64,000 bases of DNA from positions 1 to 64,000 of the forward strand of contig NZ_SJDL01000020.1 in NCBI RefSeq assembly GCF_004327985.1. Direction: 5' to 3'. Positions 8,624-18,555 of the stretch are shown piece after piece. Below the pieces are notes generated by a model. The model worked only from the letters and a program-made list of their open reading frames with translations. It was not told where the DNA came from and ran no database searches. Source of the stretch: Marinobacter halodurans (GTDB lineage: Bacteria; Pseudomonadota; Gammaproteobacteria; Pseudomonadales; Oleiphilaceae). The number at the start of each line of letters is the position of its first letter. Position 1 is the first letter of the stretch. Position numbers and translations under genes: made by a program.

Positions 8624-10036
8624 CTATCCAAACCAGCCGTGAAGGAACCAGCCGCCGGTCCCGTCCCGGAACAGCCAGCCGGTCTGGCCGCTGTGCAGCC
8701 GGGCGATATAGTAATCCCGCTGGACCCGCTCGCCATCCCACCAGCCGGCGCTGATACGCTCCGGACCGGCGAGCCATTGGCAGGGCATTTCCCTGAGGGG
8801 CTGGGGCTGGCGCAGCAACCAGAGCGGGCGACGGGGCATGACCGGTGTCGAAGGGAGGCAACCATCGCCGACCGGCGTAGCCCGCCAGGCCCGTTCGGGT
8901 CGGTGGTCGGCATTCAGGGCCAGGTGGTGCAGGGCATCTTCCCCGAGCCGGGCCTGCAGGCGGCTGAGCAGATGCTGGCGGGCTTCTTCCTGGTGCTGGA
9001 GCGTTTCACCAAACAGGTCATCGCCCTGGGGCGTATGCCGATCGAGGAAGCGCCGGGTTTTGAGGGACAGGCCGGTTGCAGGCGCTTCCAGTGAATGACG
9101 CTCCAGTTTCAGGCGCGCCAGCTCGATAAATGCGTCCGCCCGATGCTCCGGTGCTGTGGAGCGGATTTGCAGGGGCGTCACCGGTCGACGGCGATGACGG
9201 ATTTCCAGTTGCAGCGTGTCGGTCTGTTGCTGGCGCCAGCACAGTTCCGCTTCCAGTTCCTGTAACGCCCGCTGCAACGGGAAAAGCAGGCCGCTGTTGT
9301 GCTCGACGTCTTCGGCAAAATCCAGGCGTCGGTGGAAATAGGGTGGGGGGTGCCAATCGGTCTGGGGATCGACGGCGCGCCCCTCGATCTGCTGCAGGTG
9401 CAGGGCAGTCTCCGGACCCAGGCGGCGGGCCAGTTCGCGGTCGGGCAGCGCCAGCACGGGGCCGAGCGTATGCAGTCCCATGCGTTGCAGGCGTTCAGTG
9501 GTTCTCTCGTCCAGGTCGGCAGCGGCAACCGGAAGATCGTCGAGCGACTGCCGCAGGGCCTGGGCATCCTCGGTGCACCGGCCGCGCCGGCTCCGGGCCA
9601 GGATACGGGCCGACCGGGGCGTCAGGCCACAGGCGAGCCGGGCGGTCAGGCGACGCTGGTCGAGTTCGTCCTGCAGCTTCCGCCAGAGGCCCGGCAAGCC
9701 GCCATGTAGGCGCCGCAGGCTGCCGGCTTCGGCCAGGATGCCGTCCGGTGGATACAGGATGATGCGGGCTGCATGCCGGTAGAGCCAGATGGCCTGTTGG
9801 TCCAGCACGCCGGTCTGCTCTTCCAGGTCGGCCGCAATCAGGTGCAGGTTGTCGGCCAGGGCCGAGGCGGTCTGTGGGCTTTGGCCTTCGGTCACGCCGG
9901 CCCGGGCCGCTTCCGGGTTGAGTTGGATGACCTGTGGCGGGTGCCCGCCGATCAGTGCCATGGGGCGGGAGGCGGTCTCACTCTGCTGGAAGTGCTCCAG
10001 CAGCAGGTAGGGGAAGTGCAGGTAAAGCCAAAGCAT
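8624..10036 (-). CDS. imuB: ImuB, Y-family polymerase-like mutasome protein
   Basis: The 470-residue protein has the overall layout of a Y-family DNA polymerase, but its N-terminus (MLWLYLHFPYLLLEHFQQ) lacks the catalytic Asp of active members, as is known for ImuB. It is believed to bridge DnaE2, ImuA and the beta clamp. The helix-hairpin-helix region LPVAAADLDERTTERLQRMGLHTLGPVLALP is recognisable near the middle. The C-terminal part is the little-conserved ImuB tail. It starts eight bases after imuA and ends six before dnaE2, so the three genes form one transcription unit. Confidence 0.92.
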   Translation of the reverse strand: MLWLYLHFPYLLLEHFQQSETASRPMALIGGHPPQVIQLNPEAARAGVTEGQSPQTASALADNLHLIAADLEEQTGVLDQQAIWLYRHAARIILYPPDGILAEAGSLRRLHGGLPGLWRKLQDELDQRRLTARLACGLTPRSARILARSRRGRCTEDAQALRQSLDDLPVAAADLDERTTERLQRMGLHTLGPVLALPDRELARRLGPETALHLQQIEGRAVDPQTDWHPPPYFHRRLDFAEDVEHNSGLLFPLQRALQELEAELCWRQQQTDTLQLEIRHRRRPVTPLQIRSTAPEHRADAFIELARLKLERHSLEAPATGLSLKTRRFLDRHTPQGDDLFGETLQHQEEARQHLLSRLQARLGEDALHHLALNADHRPERAWRATPVGDGCLPSTPVMPRRPLWLLRQPQPLREMPCQWLAGPERISAGWWDGERVQRDYYIARLHSGQTGWLFRDGTGGWFLHGWFG

Positions 10037-10044
10037 GGATGGCC

Positions 10045-10737
10045 TCAGTGCGTTCGCGGCCAGGGGCCCCGGATCACGTTGCTGGCTGGCTCCGGAGGTC
10101 GTGTGGTGATCGCCGGTATGGCCAGTTGCAGGCCGCTGACGGGCCAGCCGCCGCGCCGCTTGAGGATATCCGGGCAGAGCTGCCCGCTGTCCTCTCCGGG
10201 ATTCAGCAACAGCCGCAGGGCTGCCGGGGACTGCTGATCGGCATAGCGGCTGTGACGGAACAGGATGCAGAGGCTATCACCAGCCTCGGCGGCCAGCTGG
10301 ATGCGGCGAATGTCGCTGCGTTTGGCGCTGTCCAGCCAGATCATGGCAAGCCCCGTGACCGGGGAGCGCAGGCAGTTCTCGAGGGTCCAGAGCTGGTCCT
10401 CGCGGGTCTGCGTCCGGATCGTGACGAGGTGGCGGATATCGACATCGGCACGGGCCAGGGCGGGGGCATAGGGAATGTGTGGGGCGTCGATCCAGAAAAC
10501 GGTCTGGCCAGCCTGGGTCATCCGCTGCAGGGCCGGCAGCATCAGACGCAGTTCGCCGATGCCGGGCGTTGCGACCAGGCATTCGATCATCGCCCCCCGT
10601 GGCCAGCCACCGCCGGGCAGGTAGGCATCCAGGGCAGGGAAGCCGGTGCTTTCGATGCCGGGGTTGAGGGCCTGTCTCTGGCGGCTGGCCTGCCAGATCT
10701 GGGCGTTGTCGATCAGTTTGTCGAGAATGTCGCTCAT
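10045..10737 (-). CDS. imuA: ImuA, RecA-like SOS mutasome protein
   Basis: The 230-residue protein begins MSDILDKLIDNAQIWQA and contains the RecA/SulA-like core IESTGFPALDAYLPGGGWPRGAMIE, with a degenerate nucleotide-binding loop. ImuA is required for DnaE2/ImuB-dependent mutagenesis in other bacteria. An open frame continues upstream to 11061, but that part runs antisense through phhB. The start at 10737 puts the LexA box 17 bases before the ATG, where it would cover the promoter. It is the first gene of the SOS cassette. Confidence 0.88.
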   Translation of the reverse strand: MSDILDKLIDNAQIWQASRQRQALNPGIESTGFPALDAYLPGGGWPRGAMIECLVATPGIGELRLMLPALQRMTQAGQTVFWIDAPHIPYAPALARADVDIRHLVTIRTQTREDQLWTLENCLRSPVTGLAMIWLDSAKRSDIRRIQLAAEAGDSLCILFRHSRYADQQSPAALRLLLNPGEDSGQLCPDILKRRGGWPVSGLQLAIPAITTRPPEPASNVIRGPWPRTH

Positions 10738-10754
10738 TGCGTCGCTCGTCACGA

Positions 10755-10774
10755 TACTGTTTATTTGTACAGTA
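10755..10774 (-). promoter_or_regulatory. LexA (SOS) box of imuA-imuB-dnaE2
   Basis: TACTGTTTATTTGTACAGTA has the CTG-N10-CAG core and matches the enterobacterial LexA consensus at nearly every position. It sits 17 bases upstream of imuA, so LexA would block the promoter of the mutagenesis operon until DNA damage. The divergent phhB start is about 100 bases away and could be affected. Confidence 0.9.
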
Positions 10775-10876
10775 TATTGAGCGCTGCCCGTTTTGCAAAG
10801 GGTTGACCCATTTGCCGGCCGGGCGCAGTCTGTTGGCAGGATGCTGAGAACGCATTCGCAACCCAAGGAGGATGCC

Positions 10877-11230
10877 ATGTCAGATCTGAAGTCTGAATCC
10901 TGCGAAGCCTGCCGCGCCGATGCGCCAGAGGTGAGCGAGCAGGAAATCAATACCCTGAGTGCCCATTTGCCGGACTGGTGTGTGGTGGAGAAGGATGGCG
11001 AGCGCCGACTGGAGCGGGTGTTCCGCTTCAAGAATTTTGCCCAGGCCCTGGCCTTTACCAATAAGGTCGGTGAACTGGCCGAATCGGAAGGCCATCACCC
11101 GGCCCTGCTCACGGAGTACGGCAAGGTGACCGTGTATTGGTGGACCCACAAGATCGGCGGGCTGCATCGTAACGACTTCATCATGGCGGCCCGGACCGAC
11201 GCGCTGACGCACGAGGGCCAGTCTCGGTAA
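10877..11230 (+). CDS. phhB: Pterin-4a-carbinolamine dehydratase
   Basis: This 117-residue enzyme dehydrates 4a-hydroxytetrahydrobiopterin, recycling the cofactor of phenylalanine hydroxylase. The signature [30 protein letters not shown] carries the conserved histidines of the active site. The ATG at 10877 is preceded by a strong AAGGAGG at 10865-10871, which settles the start even though the frame is open from 10793. No phhA gene lies nearby, so it may serve a distant phhA or act on other pterins. It is transcribed away from the SOS operon. Confidence 0.93.
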   Translation: MSDLKSESCEACRADAPEVSEQEINTLSAHLPDWCVVEKDGERRLERVFRFKNFAQALAFTNKVGELAESEGHHPALLTEYGKVTVYWWTHKIGGLHRNDFIMAARTDALTHEGQSR

Positions 11231-11236
11231 TCCCCG

Positions 11237-11263
11237 CCGGGCCGGTGGCTTACGCCGGCCCGG
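11237..11263. terminator. GC-rich hairpin after phhB
   Basis: CCGGGCCGGTG and CGCCGGCCCGG form an 11-bp stem (one G-U pair) with a five-base loop, starting seven bases after the phhB stop. No T run follows, so it may be a weak terminator or an RNA-stabilising hairpin. A second small hairpin (GGAGGC/GCCTCC, 11292-11307) with five T at 11315-11319 lies further on. Confidence 0.4.
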
Positions 11264-11382
11264 ACAATCCGTTATCATGCACCGTTTCGTTGGAGGCCCA
11301 TGCCTCCGGACCCGTTTTTGACCGAAGGGCTGCGGCGACCATCCACCGCATGGGTGGCCCTTCCGCATGGCTGTGATAACGC

Positions 11383-12237
11383 ATGGAACATACATATCGT
11401 CTGGTGATTTCCTGTCCTGACCGGGTCGGCATCGTGGCCAAGGTCAGTAACTTCCTGACTACCTACAACGGCTGGATTACCGAAGCCAGCCACCACGCCG
11501 ACAACCAGGCCGGCTGGTTCTTTATGCGGAACGAAATCAAGGCCAGTTCCATTCCGTTCGGGCTGGACCAGTTCCGGACCGCGTTCGAGCCGATTGCCCG
11601 CGAGTTCGACATGACCTGGCACATCGCCGATTCGGCAGCACCGAAGAAGGTGGTGCTGATGTGCTCGAAGGAATCCCACTGCCTGGCCGATCTGTTGCAC
11701 CGCTGGCACAGCAAGGAACTCAACGCGGAAATCGCCGCGGTCATCTCCAACCACGACGACCTGCGCCGGATGGTGGAATGGCATGACATTCCCTATCATC
11801 ACGTGCCGGTCACCCGGGAGAGCAAGCCGGAGGCGTTCGCTGAAATCAGCGAGTTGTTTGCCCGCTATCAGGCCGAAGTTATCGTGCTCGCACGCTACAT
11901 GCAGATCCTGCCGCCGGAGGTGTGTGAACAGTACGCCGGCAGGGTGATCAATATCCATCACAGCTTCCTGCCATCGTTTGCCGGGGCGCGCCCATACCAC
12001 CAGGCCTACAGTCGCGGCGTGAAGCTGATCGGGGCGACGTGTCACTACGTGACCCAGGACCTGGACGAAGGGCCGATCATCGAGCAGGACGTGATCCGGG
12101 TGAGCCACAGTGACACCATCGAGGACATGGTGCGCCTGGGCAAGGACGTGGAGAAGAACGTGCTGTCCCGTGGCCTGCGCGCCCATATCGAAGACCGGGT
12201 CATCACCCACGAGAACAAGACCGTCGTCTTCAACTGA
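11383..12237 (+). CDS. purU: Formyltetrahydrofolate deformylase
   Basis: The 284-residue enzyme hydrolyses 10-formyl-tetrahydrofolate to formate and tetrahydrofolate, balancing one-carbon pools. It has an N-terminal ACT domain (YRLVISCPDRVGIVAKVSNFLTTYNG, residues 5-30 onward) and a C-terminal formyltransferase-like catalytic domain with NIHHSFLPSFAGARPYHQAY and the catalytic Asp in LDEGPII. Length and domain order match PurU. It stands alone between phhB and gyrA on the same strand. Confidence 0.96.
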   Translation: MEHTYRLVISCPDRVGIVAKVSNFLTTYNGWITEASHHADNQAGWFFMRNEIKASSIPFGLDQFRTAFEPIAREFDMTWHIADSAAPKKVVLMCSKESHCLADLLHRWHSKELNAEIAAVISNHDDLRRMVEWHDIPYHHVPVTRESKPEAFAEISELFARYQAEVIVLARYMQILPPEVCEQYAGRVINIHHSFLPSFAGARPYHQAYSRGVKLIGATCHYVTQDLDEGPIIEQDVIRVSHSDTIEDMVRLGKDVEKNVLSRGLRAHIEDRVITHENKTVVFN

Positions 12238-12531
12238 TCCCGCATCTCTCCGGAGGTCGCCCGGCCTCCGGAAAATTCCCCCTCCTGCTTCATTTAGAAG
12301 TCATTTCAGTGTCACCCTGAGTTCCCGATTGTGGTATTATTGACGGCTTATAAATGCGCCCGAGGAAGCCTCTCACGTGCGAAAGAGGTGATTCGTCCCG
12401 GGAGACAAAGACAGCGTCGAGTATGGCGCCCTGTAGAACGCTTTTTGCGCCTCCGGTTATCTGGGGAGGACGCGTCCGTTCGCAATTCCATACAGTGACG
12501 ACTTCCAGCAAACGCAAAGGAACCTTTCTCG

Positions 12532-15141
12532 ATGGGTGAATTAGCCAAAGAGATCCTGCCCGTAAATATTGAAGAAGAGCTGAAACAGTCCTACCTCGAC
12601 TACGCCATGAGCGTTATCGTCGGGCGGGCTCTGCCGGACGTCCGGGACGGCCTGAAGCCGGTTCACCGTCGCACCCTGTTTGCGATGTCTGAGCTGGGTA
12701 ATGACTGGAACAAGGCCTACAAGAAGTCCGCCCGTGTGGTGGGTGACGTCATCGGTAAATATCACCCGCACGGTGACTCAGCGGTCTACGACACCATCGT
12801 CCGGATGGCCCAGCCTTTCTCGCTGCGCTACCCGCTGGTCGATGGTCAGGGCAACTTTGGTTCCATCGACGGTGACAACGCGGCGGCCATGCGTTACACC
12901 GAAATCCGCATGGAGAAGATCTCCCATTCGCTGCTGGCGGACCTGGACAAGGAAACCGTCGATTTCGTACCCAACTACGACGGCACCGAACAGATTCCCG
13001 ATGTCCTGCCGACGCGGGTGCCCAACCTGCTGGTGAACGGCTCCTCCGGTATTGCCGTGGGCATGGCGACCAATATCCCGCCGCACAACCTGACCGAAGT
13101 GGTCAATGGCTGCCTGGCACTGATCGACAACCAGGACATCACCATCGACGAACTGATGGAGCATATTCCCGGTCCGGATTTCCCGACCGAGGGCATCATC
13201 AGCGGCCGCGCCGGCATTATCGAGGCCTATCGCACAGGCCGGGGCCGCATCTATATCCGTGCCCGCCATGAAATCGAGGTCGACAAGAAGACCGGCCGTG
13301 AGGCCATCATCATTACTGAGCTGCCGTACCAGTTGAACAAGGCGCGCCTGATCGAGAAGATCGCCGAGCTGGTCAAGGAAAAGCGGATCGAGGGCATCTC
13401 CGAACTGCGTGACGAGTCGAACAAGGAAGGCATTCGCGTCGTCATCGAGCTGCGACGTGGCGAGAATGCCGAAGTGGTGGTCAACAACCTGTTTGCCCAC
13501 ACCCAGCTGGAAACCGTCTTCGGCATCAACATGGTCGCCCTGATCAACGGTGAGCCGAAGATCCTCAACCTGAAGGAAATCCTCGATGCGTTCGTGCGTC
13601 ACCGCCGCGAAGTGGTGACCCGCCGGACCATCTACGAGCTGCGCAAGGCCCGCGAACGTGGCCATATCCTGGAAGGCCTGACGGTCGCGCTGGCCAATAT
13701 CGATGAAGTCATCGAACTGATCAAGCAGTCCCCGTCCGCGGCCGAGGCGAAAGAAAAGCTGATCGCCAAGGGCTGGGAGCCGGGCCAGGTCTCCGACATG
13801 CTGGAGCGTGCCGGCCAGGACGCCTGCCGTCCCGACGACCTGCCGGAAATTTTCGGCATGCGTGACGGGCTCTACCATCTGTCACCGGAGCAGGCCCAGG
13901 CGATCCTGGATCTGCGCCTGCACCGCCTGACCGGTCTCGAGACCGAGAAGCTGCAGAACGAATACAAGGAAATCCTCGACAAGATCGCCGAGCTGATCCA
14001 TATCCTGAGCGAGCCGGCGCGCCTGATGGAGGTTATCCGCGAAGAATTGGAGGCCGTCGTCAACGATTTCGGCGACGAGCGTCGCACTGAAATTACGACA
14101 TCCCGCCGCGACCTGACCATCGCCGACCTGATCGACGAAGAAGACCTGGTGGTCACCATTTCCCACAACGGCTACGCCAAGACCCAGCCGGTGGAAGCCT
14201 ACCAGGCCCAGCGCCGTGGTGGCCGCGGCCGCTCCTCGACCGCGATGAAGGAAGAGGATTTCATCGAGAAGCTGCTGGTCGCCAACTCCCACGATACCAT
14301 CCTGTGCTTCACCAACAAGGGCAAGGTGTACTGGTTGCGGGTGTTCGAGATTCCGCAGGCCAGCCGTGCGGCACGTGGCCGACCCATGGTCAACATCCTG
14401 CCGCTGGACGACGATGAGCGGATTACCACCTTCCTGCCGGTGCGGGACTACCCCGAAGATCATTACGTGCTGATGGCGACGTCCGCCGGTGTGGTCAAGA
14501 AGACGCCGCTGCCAAACTTCTCGCGTCCGCGCAGCAATGGTTTGATTGCCCTGTCCCTGGACGAGGGCGATACCCTGATCGGTGCCGCGATCACCGCCGG
14601 TGAGTCCGAAGTCATGCTGTTCTCCTCCGCCGGCAAGGCCGTGCGCTTCCAGGAAGAGCAGGTGCGGGCGATGGGCCGGACGGCCCGCGGTGTGCGTGGT
14701 ATCAAGATGCCGGCAGGGCACACCGTCGTATCCCTGATCATTCCGGAAGAAAGCGGCATGATCCTGACCGCCAGCGAGAACGGCTACGGCAAGCGGACCC
14801 AACTGGACGAGTTCCCGGCCTACAGCCGCGGCAGTCAGGGCGTCATCGCCATGCAGTGTTCCGAGCGGAATGGCAACCTCGTCGCGGCCACCCAGGTGTT
14901 CGAGGGCGATGAGATGATGCTGATCTCCGACAAGGGCACGCTGGTGCGCTCAAGCACTGAAGAGGTGTCCCTGTTGAGCCGGAACACCCAGGGCGTGCGC
15001 CTGATTCGCCTGTCCCAGGAGGACGAGCGACTGGTCGCGGTTCAGCGGATCGCGGAAAGCGATGATGAAGACGAAGAGGGCGACGGTGTGGAAGAGGGTG
15101 ATACCACCGACGCACCGGAAGTCGGAGGCGATGCGGACTGA
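12532..15141 (+). CDS. gyrA: DNA gyrase subunit A
   Basis: The 869-residue protein is the DNA-cleaving subunit of gyrase. The N-terminal breakage-reunion domain carries [20 protein letters not shown], and the catalytic tyrosine is Y122 in AAAMRYTE. The residues at the quinolone-resistance positions, S83 and D87, are the sensitive-type ones. The C-terminal half has the repeated beta-pinwheel blades with the GyrA box in the QRRGGRG segment, and the tail is very acidic ([18 protein letters not shown]), as in other gammaproteobacterial GyrA. The 294-base upstream gap contains small hairpins (GAGG/CCTC near 12362-12372) but no promoter I could call confidently. AAAGGAA lies before the ATG. Confidence 0.98.
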   Translation: MGELAKEILPVNIEEELKQSYLDYAMSVIVGRALPDVRDGLKPVHRRTLFAMSELGNDWNKAYKKSARVVGDVIGKYHPHGDSAVYDTIVRMAQPFSLRYPLVDGQGNFGSIDGDNAAAMRYTEIRMEKISHSLLADLDKETVDFVPNYDGTEQIPDVLPTRVPNLLVNGSSGIAVGMATNIPPHNLTEVVNGCLALIDNQDITIDELMEHIPGPDFPTEGIISGRAGIIEAYRTGRGRIYIRARHEIEVDKKTGREAIIITELPYQLNKARLIEKIAELVKEKRIEGISELRDESNKEGIRVVIELRRGENAEVVVNNLFAHTQLETVFGINMVALINGEPKILNLKEILDAFVRHRREVVTRRTIYELRKARERGHILEGLTVALANIDEVIELIKQSPSAAEAKEKLIAKGWEPGQVSDMLERAGQDACRPDDLPEIFGMRDGLYHLSPEQAQAILDLRLHRLTGLETEKLQNEYKEILDKIAELIHILSEPARLMEVIREELEAVVNDFGDERRTEITTSRRDLTIADLIDEEDLVVTISHNGYAKTQPVEAYQAQRRGGRGRSSTAMKEEDFIEKLLVANSHDTILCFTNKGKVYWLRVFEIPQASRAARGRPMVNILPLDDDERITTFLPVRDYPEDHYVLMATSAGVVKKTPLPNFSRPRSNGLIALSLDEGDTLIGAAITAGESEVMLFSSAGKAVRFQEEQVRAMGRTARGVRGIKMPAGHTVVSLIIPEESGMILTASENGYGKRTQLDEFPAYSRGSQGVIAMQCSERNGNLVAATQVFEGDEMMLISDKGTLVRSSTEEVSLLSRNTQGVRLIRLSQEDERLVAVQRIAESDDEDEEGDGVEEGDTTDAPEVGGDAD

Positions 15142-15182
15142 ACCGTCCGCTTCCCCAAGCAACGAGGAGAGAACAGGCGGTA

Positions 15183-16265
15183 ATGAGCAGAGCGTATAAT
15201 TTCTGTGCTGGTCCGGCGATCCTGCCGACCGAGGTGCTGCAACAGGCCCGCGAAGAGATGCTGGACTGGCGCGGCACAGGCATGTCGGTGATGGAAATGA
15301 GCCATCGCAGTGGCGAGTTTGTGGCGATTGCCAAAGAAGCGGAGCGGGATCTGCGCGACCTGGCCGGTGTTTCCGACGATTACGCGGTCCTGTTCATGCA
15401 GGGTGGCGCAAGCAGCCAGTTTGCCACCGTGCCGCTGAATCTCCTCGGTGACAAGTCATCGGCGGACTACATCAACACCGGGATCTGGTCCAAAAAGGCC
15501 ATCGCCGAGGCCAGCCGCTTCGCCGATGTGAACGTCGCGGCATCCAGTGAAGCCGATGGGTTCACCACCGTTCCGGACCAGTCTGTCTGGCACACCAACC
15601 CCGATGCGGCCTACCTGCATTACACGCCCAATGAAACCATCGGCGGCCTGGAATACGATTTCATTCCGGAAAGCGGCTCTGTTCCCCTGGTGGCGGATAT
15701 GTCCTCCACGATCCTGTCGCGGCCGCTGGATATCTCCCGTTTCGGGCTGATCTACGCCGGCGCCCAGAAGAACATCGGGCCATCCGGTCTGGTGGTGGTG
15801 ATCATCCGCAAGGACCTGTTGGGGCAGGCCCGGGCGCAGACGCCAACGATGCTGAACTACCAGGTCATCGCCGATAACGACTCCATGTACAACACACCGG
15901 CCACCTATTCCTGGTACCTGGCCGGTCTGGTGTTCAAGTGGCTCAAGGCCCGAGGCGGTGTACAGGCCATGGGCGAGATCAACAGGCGCAAGGCCGACAA
16001 GCTCTACGGCTATATCGACGCCAGCGATTTCTACGCCAATCCGATCGAGCCGCGTTTCCGTTCCTGGATGAACGTGCCGTTCACCCTGGCGGACGACAGC
16101 CTGAATAGCGCCTTCCTGAAGGGCGCCGAAGAGCGCGGCCTGCTCAATCTCAAGGGGCATCGCACCGTCGGTGGCATGCGGGCCTCGATCTATAACGCCA
16201 TGCCGGAAGACGGCATCGATGCGCTGATCGACTACATGCAAACCTTCGAGAAGGAGCGGGCCTGA
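15183..16265 (+). CDS. serC: Phosphoserine aminotransferase
   Basis: This 360-residue PLP enzyme converts 3-phosphohydroxypyruvate to phosphoserine and also serves in pyridoxal phosphate synthesis. The start MSRAYNFCAGPAILP is the family N-terminus. The PLP lysine is K196 in AGAQKNIGPSG. The gene lies 41 bases after gyrA, and pheA starts one base after its stop, so it leads a compact serC-pheA-hisC-tyrA/aroA-cmk operon of the kind seen in pseudomonads. Confidence 0.97.
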   Translation: MSRAYNFCAGPAILPTEVLQQAREEMLDWRGTGMSVMEMSHRSGEFVAIAKEAERDLRDLAGVSDDYAVLFMQGGASSQFATVPLNLLGDKSSADYINTGIWSKKAIAEASRFADVNVAASSEADGFTTVPDQSVWHTNPDAAYLHYTPNETIGGLEYDFIPESGSVPLVADMSSTILSRPLDISRFGLIYAGAQKNIGPSGLVVVIIRKDLLGQARAQTPTMLNYQVIADNDSMYNTPATYSWYLAGLVFKWLKARGGVQAMGEINRRKADKLYGYIDASDFYANPIEPRFRSWMNVPFTLADDSLNSAFLKGAEERGLLNLKGHRTVGGMRASIYNAMPEDGIDALIDYMQTFEKERA

Positions 16266-16266
16266 T

Positions 16267-17364
16267 ATGAGCGACGAACAGACCCGCCTGGCGGAGCTGC
16301 GCGACCGGATCGACAGTCTCGACAAGCAGATCATGGACCTGATCAGCGCCCGGGCCCAGTGCGCCCAGGAAGTGGCGCACGTGAAAATGGCGTCGCGCCC
16401 GGACGAGGATGTGTTCTTCTATCGTCCCGAGCGTGAAGCCCAGGTCCTGCGCCGTATCAAGGCCGAGAATCCGGGGCCGTTGTCCGGCGAGGAAATGGCG
16501 CGTCTGTTCCGTGAAATCATGTCGGCCTGCCTGGCCCTGGAAAAGCCGATGCATATCGCGTTCCTGGGGCCGGAGGGCACCTTTACCCAGGCCGCTGCAC
16601 TCAAGCATTTCGGGCATTCGGTCATCAGCGTCCCGCTGCCGGCCATCGATGACGTGTTCCGGGAAGTGGAGTCCGGCGCAGCCCAGTACGGTGTGGTCCC
16701 GGTGGAGAATTCCACCGAAGGCATGATCAACCATACCCTCGATATGTTCATCGGCTCGCCGCTCAAGATCTGTGGCGAGGTCCAACTGCGCATCCATCAC
16801 CACCTGCTGGCTGCGAAACATACCGATGACAAGGCGATTACCCGGATCTATTCCCACCAGCAGTCGTTCGCCCAGTGCCGTCAGTGGCTGGATGCCCACT
16901 GGCACGGGGTTGAACGGGTTGCCGTGAGCAGCAATGCCGAGGCGGCCCGGCGGGCTGCCGATGAGCCGGGGACAGCCGCGATTGCCGGCGATATGGCGGC
17001 CGAGCTGTACGGTCTGCGCAAACTGGCGGCCACCATAGAGGATCGCCCGGACAATACCACCCGTTTCCTGATTGTCGGGCGAGAGGAGGTCGGACCCAGC
17101 GGTCACGACAAGTCTTCCATCCTGGTATCCATGCGGAATAAGCCGGGGGCACTCTATGAACTGCTCGAACCGTTCCATCGTCATGGCCTGAGTCTGACCC
17201 GCCTCGAGACCCGGCCTTCGCCGAGCGGGACCTGGGCATACGTCTTCTATATCGATTTCGAAGCCCACGTCGAAGATCCGCAGGTCCAGGCCGTGCTCGC
17301 TGAAATTGAAAACGAGGCCGTCGAGCTGAAACGCCTGGGATCCTATCCCATCGGCGTGCTCTGA
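16267..17364 (+). CDS. pheA: Bifunctional chorismate mutase/prephenate dehydratase (P-protein)
   Basis: The 365-residue protein catalyses the two steps from chorismate to phenylpyruvate. An AroQ-type chorismate mutase domain fills residues 1-90 (LRDRIDSLDKQIMDLISARAQCAQEV). Prephenate dehydratase follows (IAFLGPEGTFTQAAALKHFG, with the catalytic TTRF in DNTTRFLIV), and then an ACT regulatory domain (SILVSMRNKPGALYELLEPFHRHGLSLTRLETRP) that usually binds phenylalanine. It is packed between serC and hisC. Confidence 0.97.
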   Translation: MSDEQTRLAELRDRIDSLDKQIMDLISARAQCAQEVAHVKMASRPDEDVFFYRPEREAQVLRRIKAENPGPLSGEEMARLFREIMSACLALEKPMHIAFLGPEGTFTQAAALKHFGHSVISVPLPAIDDVFREVESGAAQYGVVPVENSTEGMINHTLDMFIGSPLKICGEVQLRIHHHLLAAKHTDDKAITRIYSHQQSFAQCRQWLDAHWHGVERVAVSSNAEAARRAADEPGTAAIAGDMAAELYGLRKLAATIEDRPDNTTRFLIVGREEVGPSGHDKSSILVSMRNKPGALYELLEPFHRHGLSLTRLETRPSPSGTWAYVFYIDFEAHVEDPQVQAVLAEIENEAVELKRLGSYPIGVL

Positions 17365-17436
17365 TTCCCGCAGCATGAGCAAGGGGCGGGCGCACGTCCC
17401 GCCTGCTCCACGAACCGAAGCCTGGCAGGAGTATCC

Positions 17437-18555
17437 ATGCCGATTGATTTCAAAGCCCTGGCGGTTCCCGGTGTCCGGGCCCTGCAGCCCTACCAGCCGG
17501 GCAAGCCCATCGATGAAGTGGCCCGGGAACTGGGGCTGAAGCCGGAACAGATCATCAAGCTGGCCAGCAACGAAAACCCGCTGGGGCCGAGCCCCAAGGC
17601 GCTGGCGGCTGCCCGTACCGCGCTGGATGACCTGTGCCTGTATCCCGATGGCAACGGCTTTAACCTGAAACAGAAGCTGTCCGCCCGCTTGGGTGTGACG
17701 CCGGAGCAACTGACGCTGGGCAATGGTTCCAACGATGTGCTGGAACTGGTGATCCGTGCGTTTGCGGACAGTGAATCGGAAGTGGTCTTCTCCCAGTACG
17801 CCTTTGCCGTCTATCCGATTTCCACCCAGGCGGTCGGTGCCAGGGGCGTCTCCGTTCCGGCCCGGGACTGGGGGCATGACCTGGATGCCATGGCGGACGC
17901 TGTCAACGAGCGGACCCGCATCGTGTTCGTAGCCAACCCCAACAATCCAACCGGTACGGCACTCGGGCGGGATGCCCTGGTGCGGTTCCTGGCCAGGGTG
18001 CCGGAAAACGTCATCGTGGTACTGGACGAGGCATACTGCGAGTACTTCGAGGACGACGAATTCCCCGATGGCGTGTCCCTGTTGGCCGATCATCCCAACC
18101 TGGTGGTCACCCGGACCTTTTCCAAAGCCTGGGGCCTGGCTGCCCTGAGGGTGGGTTATGCGGTATCTTCCGCCGATATCGCTGATGTCCTGAACCGGGT
18201 GCGGCAGCCGTTCAACGTCGATTCGGTGGCGCTGGCGGCGGCAACGGCCGTGCTGGATGACGAGGACTATCTGCAGCGTTCCCGCCAGGTGAACCGAGAC
18301 GGGCTGAAGCAACTGGCGGCCGGATTTGAGACACTGGGTCTGGACTATATCCCGTCCAGCGGCAACTTCATTGCCGTCGACGTCGGGCGCGATGGCAGTG
18401 CCGTATTTGAAGGGTTGTTGCGGCAGGGCGTTATCGTCCGACCAATGGGCGGGTATGGCATGCCGCAGCATCTACGGATTTCCGTGGGTCTGCCGGAAGA
18501 GAACGCGCGTTGTCTGGAGGCGCTGCAAATGGTGCTGGAGTCGCTGAATGGCTAG
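17437..18555 (+). CDS. hisC: Histidinol-phosphate aminotransferase (HisC2 type)
   Basis: This 372-residue fold-type I PLP aminotransferase has the family pattern ASNENPLGPSPKALAAARTAL near the N-terminus and the PLP lysine K230 in TRTFSKAWGLAALRVGY. The placement between pheA and tyrA/aroA is typical of the second hisC copy in pseudomonad-like genomes, which can also act on aromatic keto acids. Its own specificity cannot be read from the sequence. Its last eight bases overlap the start of the fused tyrA-aroA gene, implying translational coupling. Confidence 0.93.
   Translation: MPIDFKALAVPGVRALQPYQPGKPIDEVARELGLKPEQIIKLASNENPLGPSPKALAAARTALDDLCLYPDGNGFNLKQKLSARLGVTPEQLTLGNGSNDVLELVIRAFADSESEVVFSQYAFAVYPISTQAVGARGVSVPARDWGHDLDAMADAVNERTRIVFVANPNNPTGTALGRDALVRFLARVPENVIVVLDEAYCEYFEDDEFPDGVSLLADHPNLVVTRTFSKAWGLAALRVGYAVSSADIADVLNRVRQPFNVDSVALAAATAVLDDEDYLQRSRQVNRDGLKQLAAGFETLGLDYIPSSGNFIAVDVGRDGSAVFEGLLRQGVIVRPMGGYGMPQHLRISVGLPEENARCLEALQMVLESLNG

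Noticed and set aside
6398-9094. 898-residue open frame on the plus strand opposite dnaE2
   Set aside because: It is an antisense shadow of the well-supported dnaE2 and imuB genes, rich in Gly, His and Gln as expected for such frames, with no recognisable domain.
10738-11061. N-terminal extension of imuA through phhB
   Set aside because: The extra residues would be antisense to phhB and place the LexA box inside the coding region; the start at 10737 fits the family.
16150-18471. 773-residue open frame on the minus strand across pheA and hisC
   Set aside because: It overlaps three confidently identified genes in antisense and has no family motif; long chance frames are common in GC-rich DNA.
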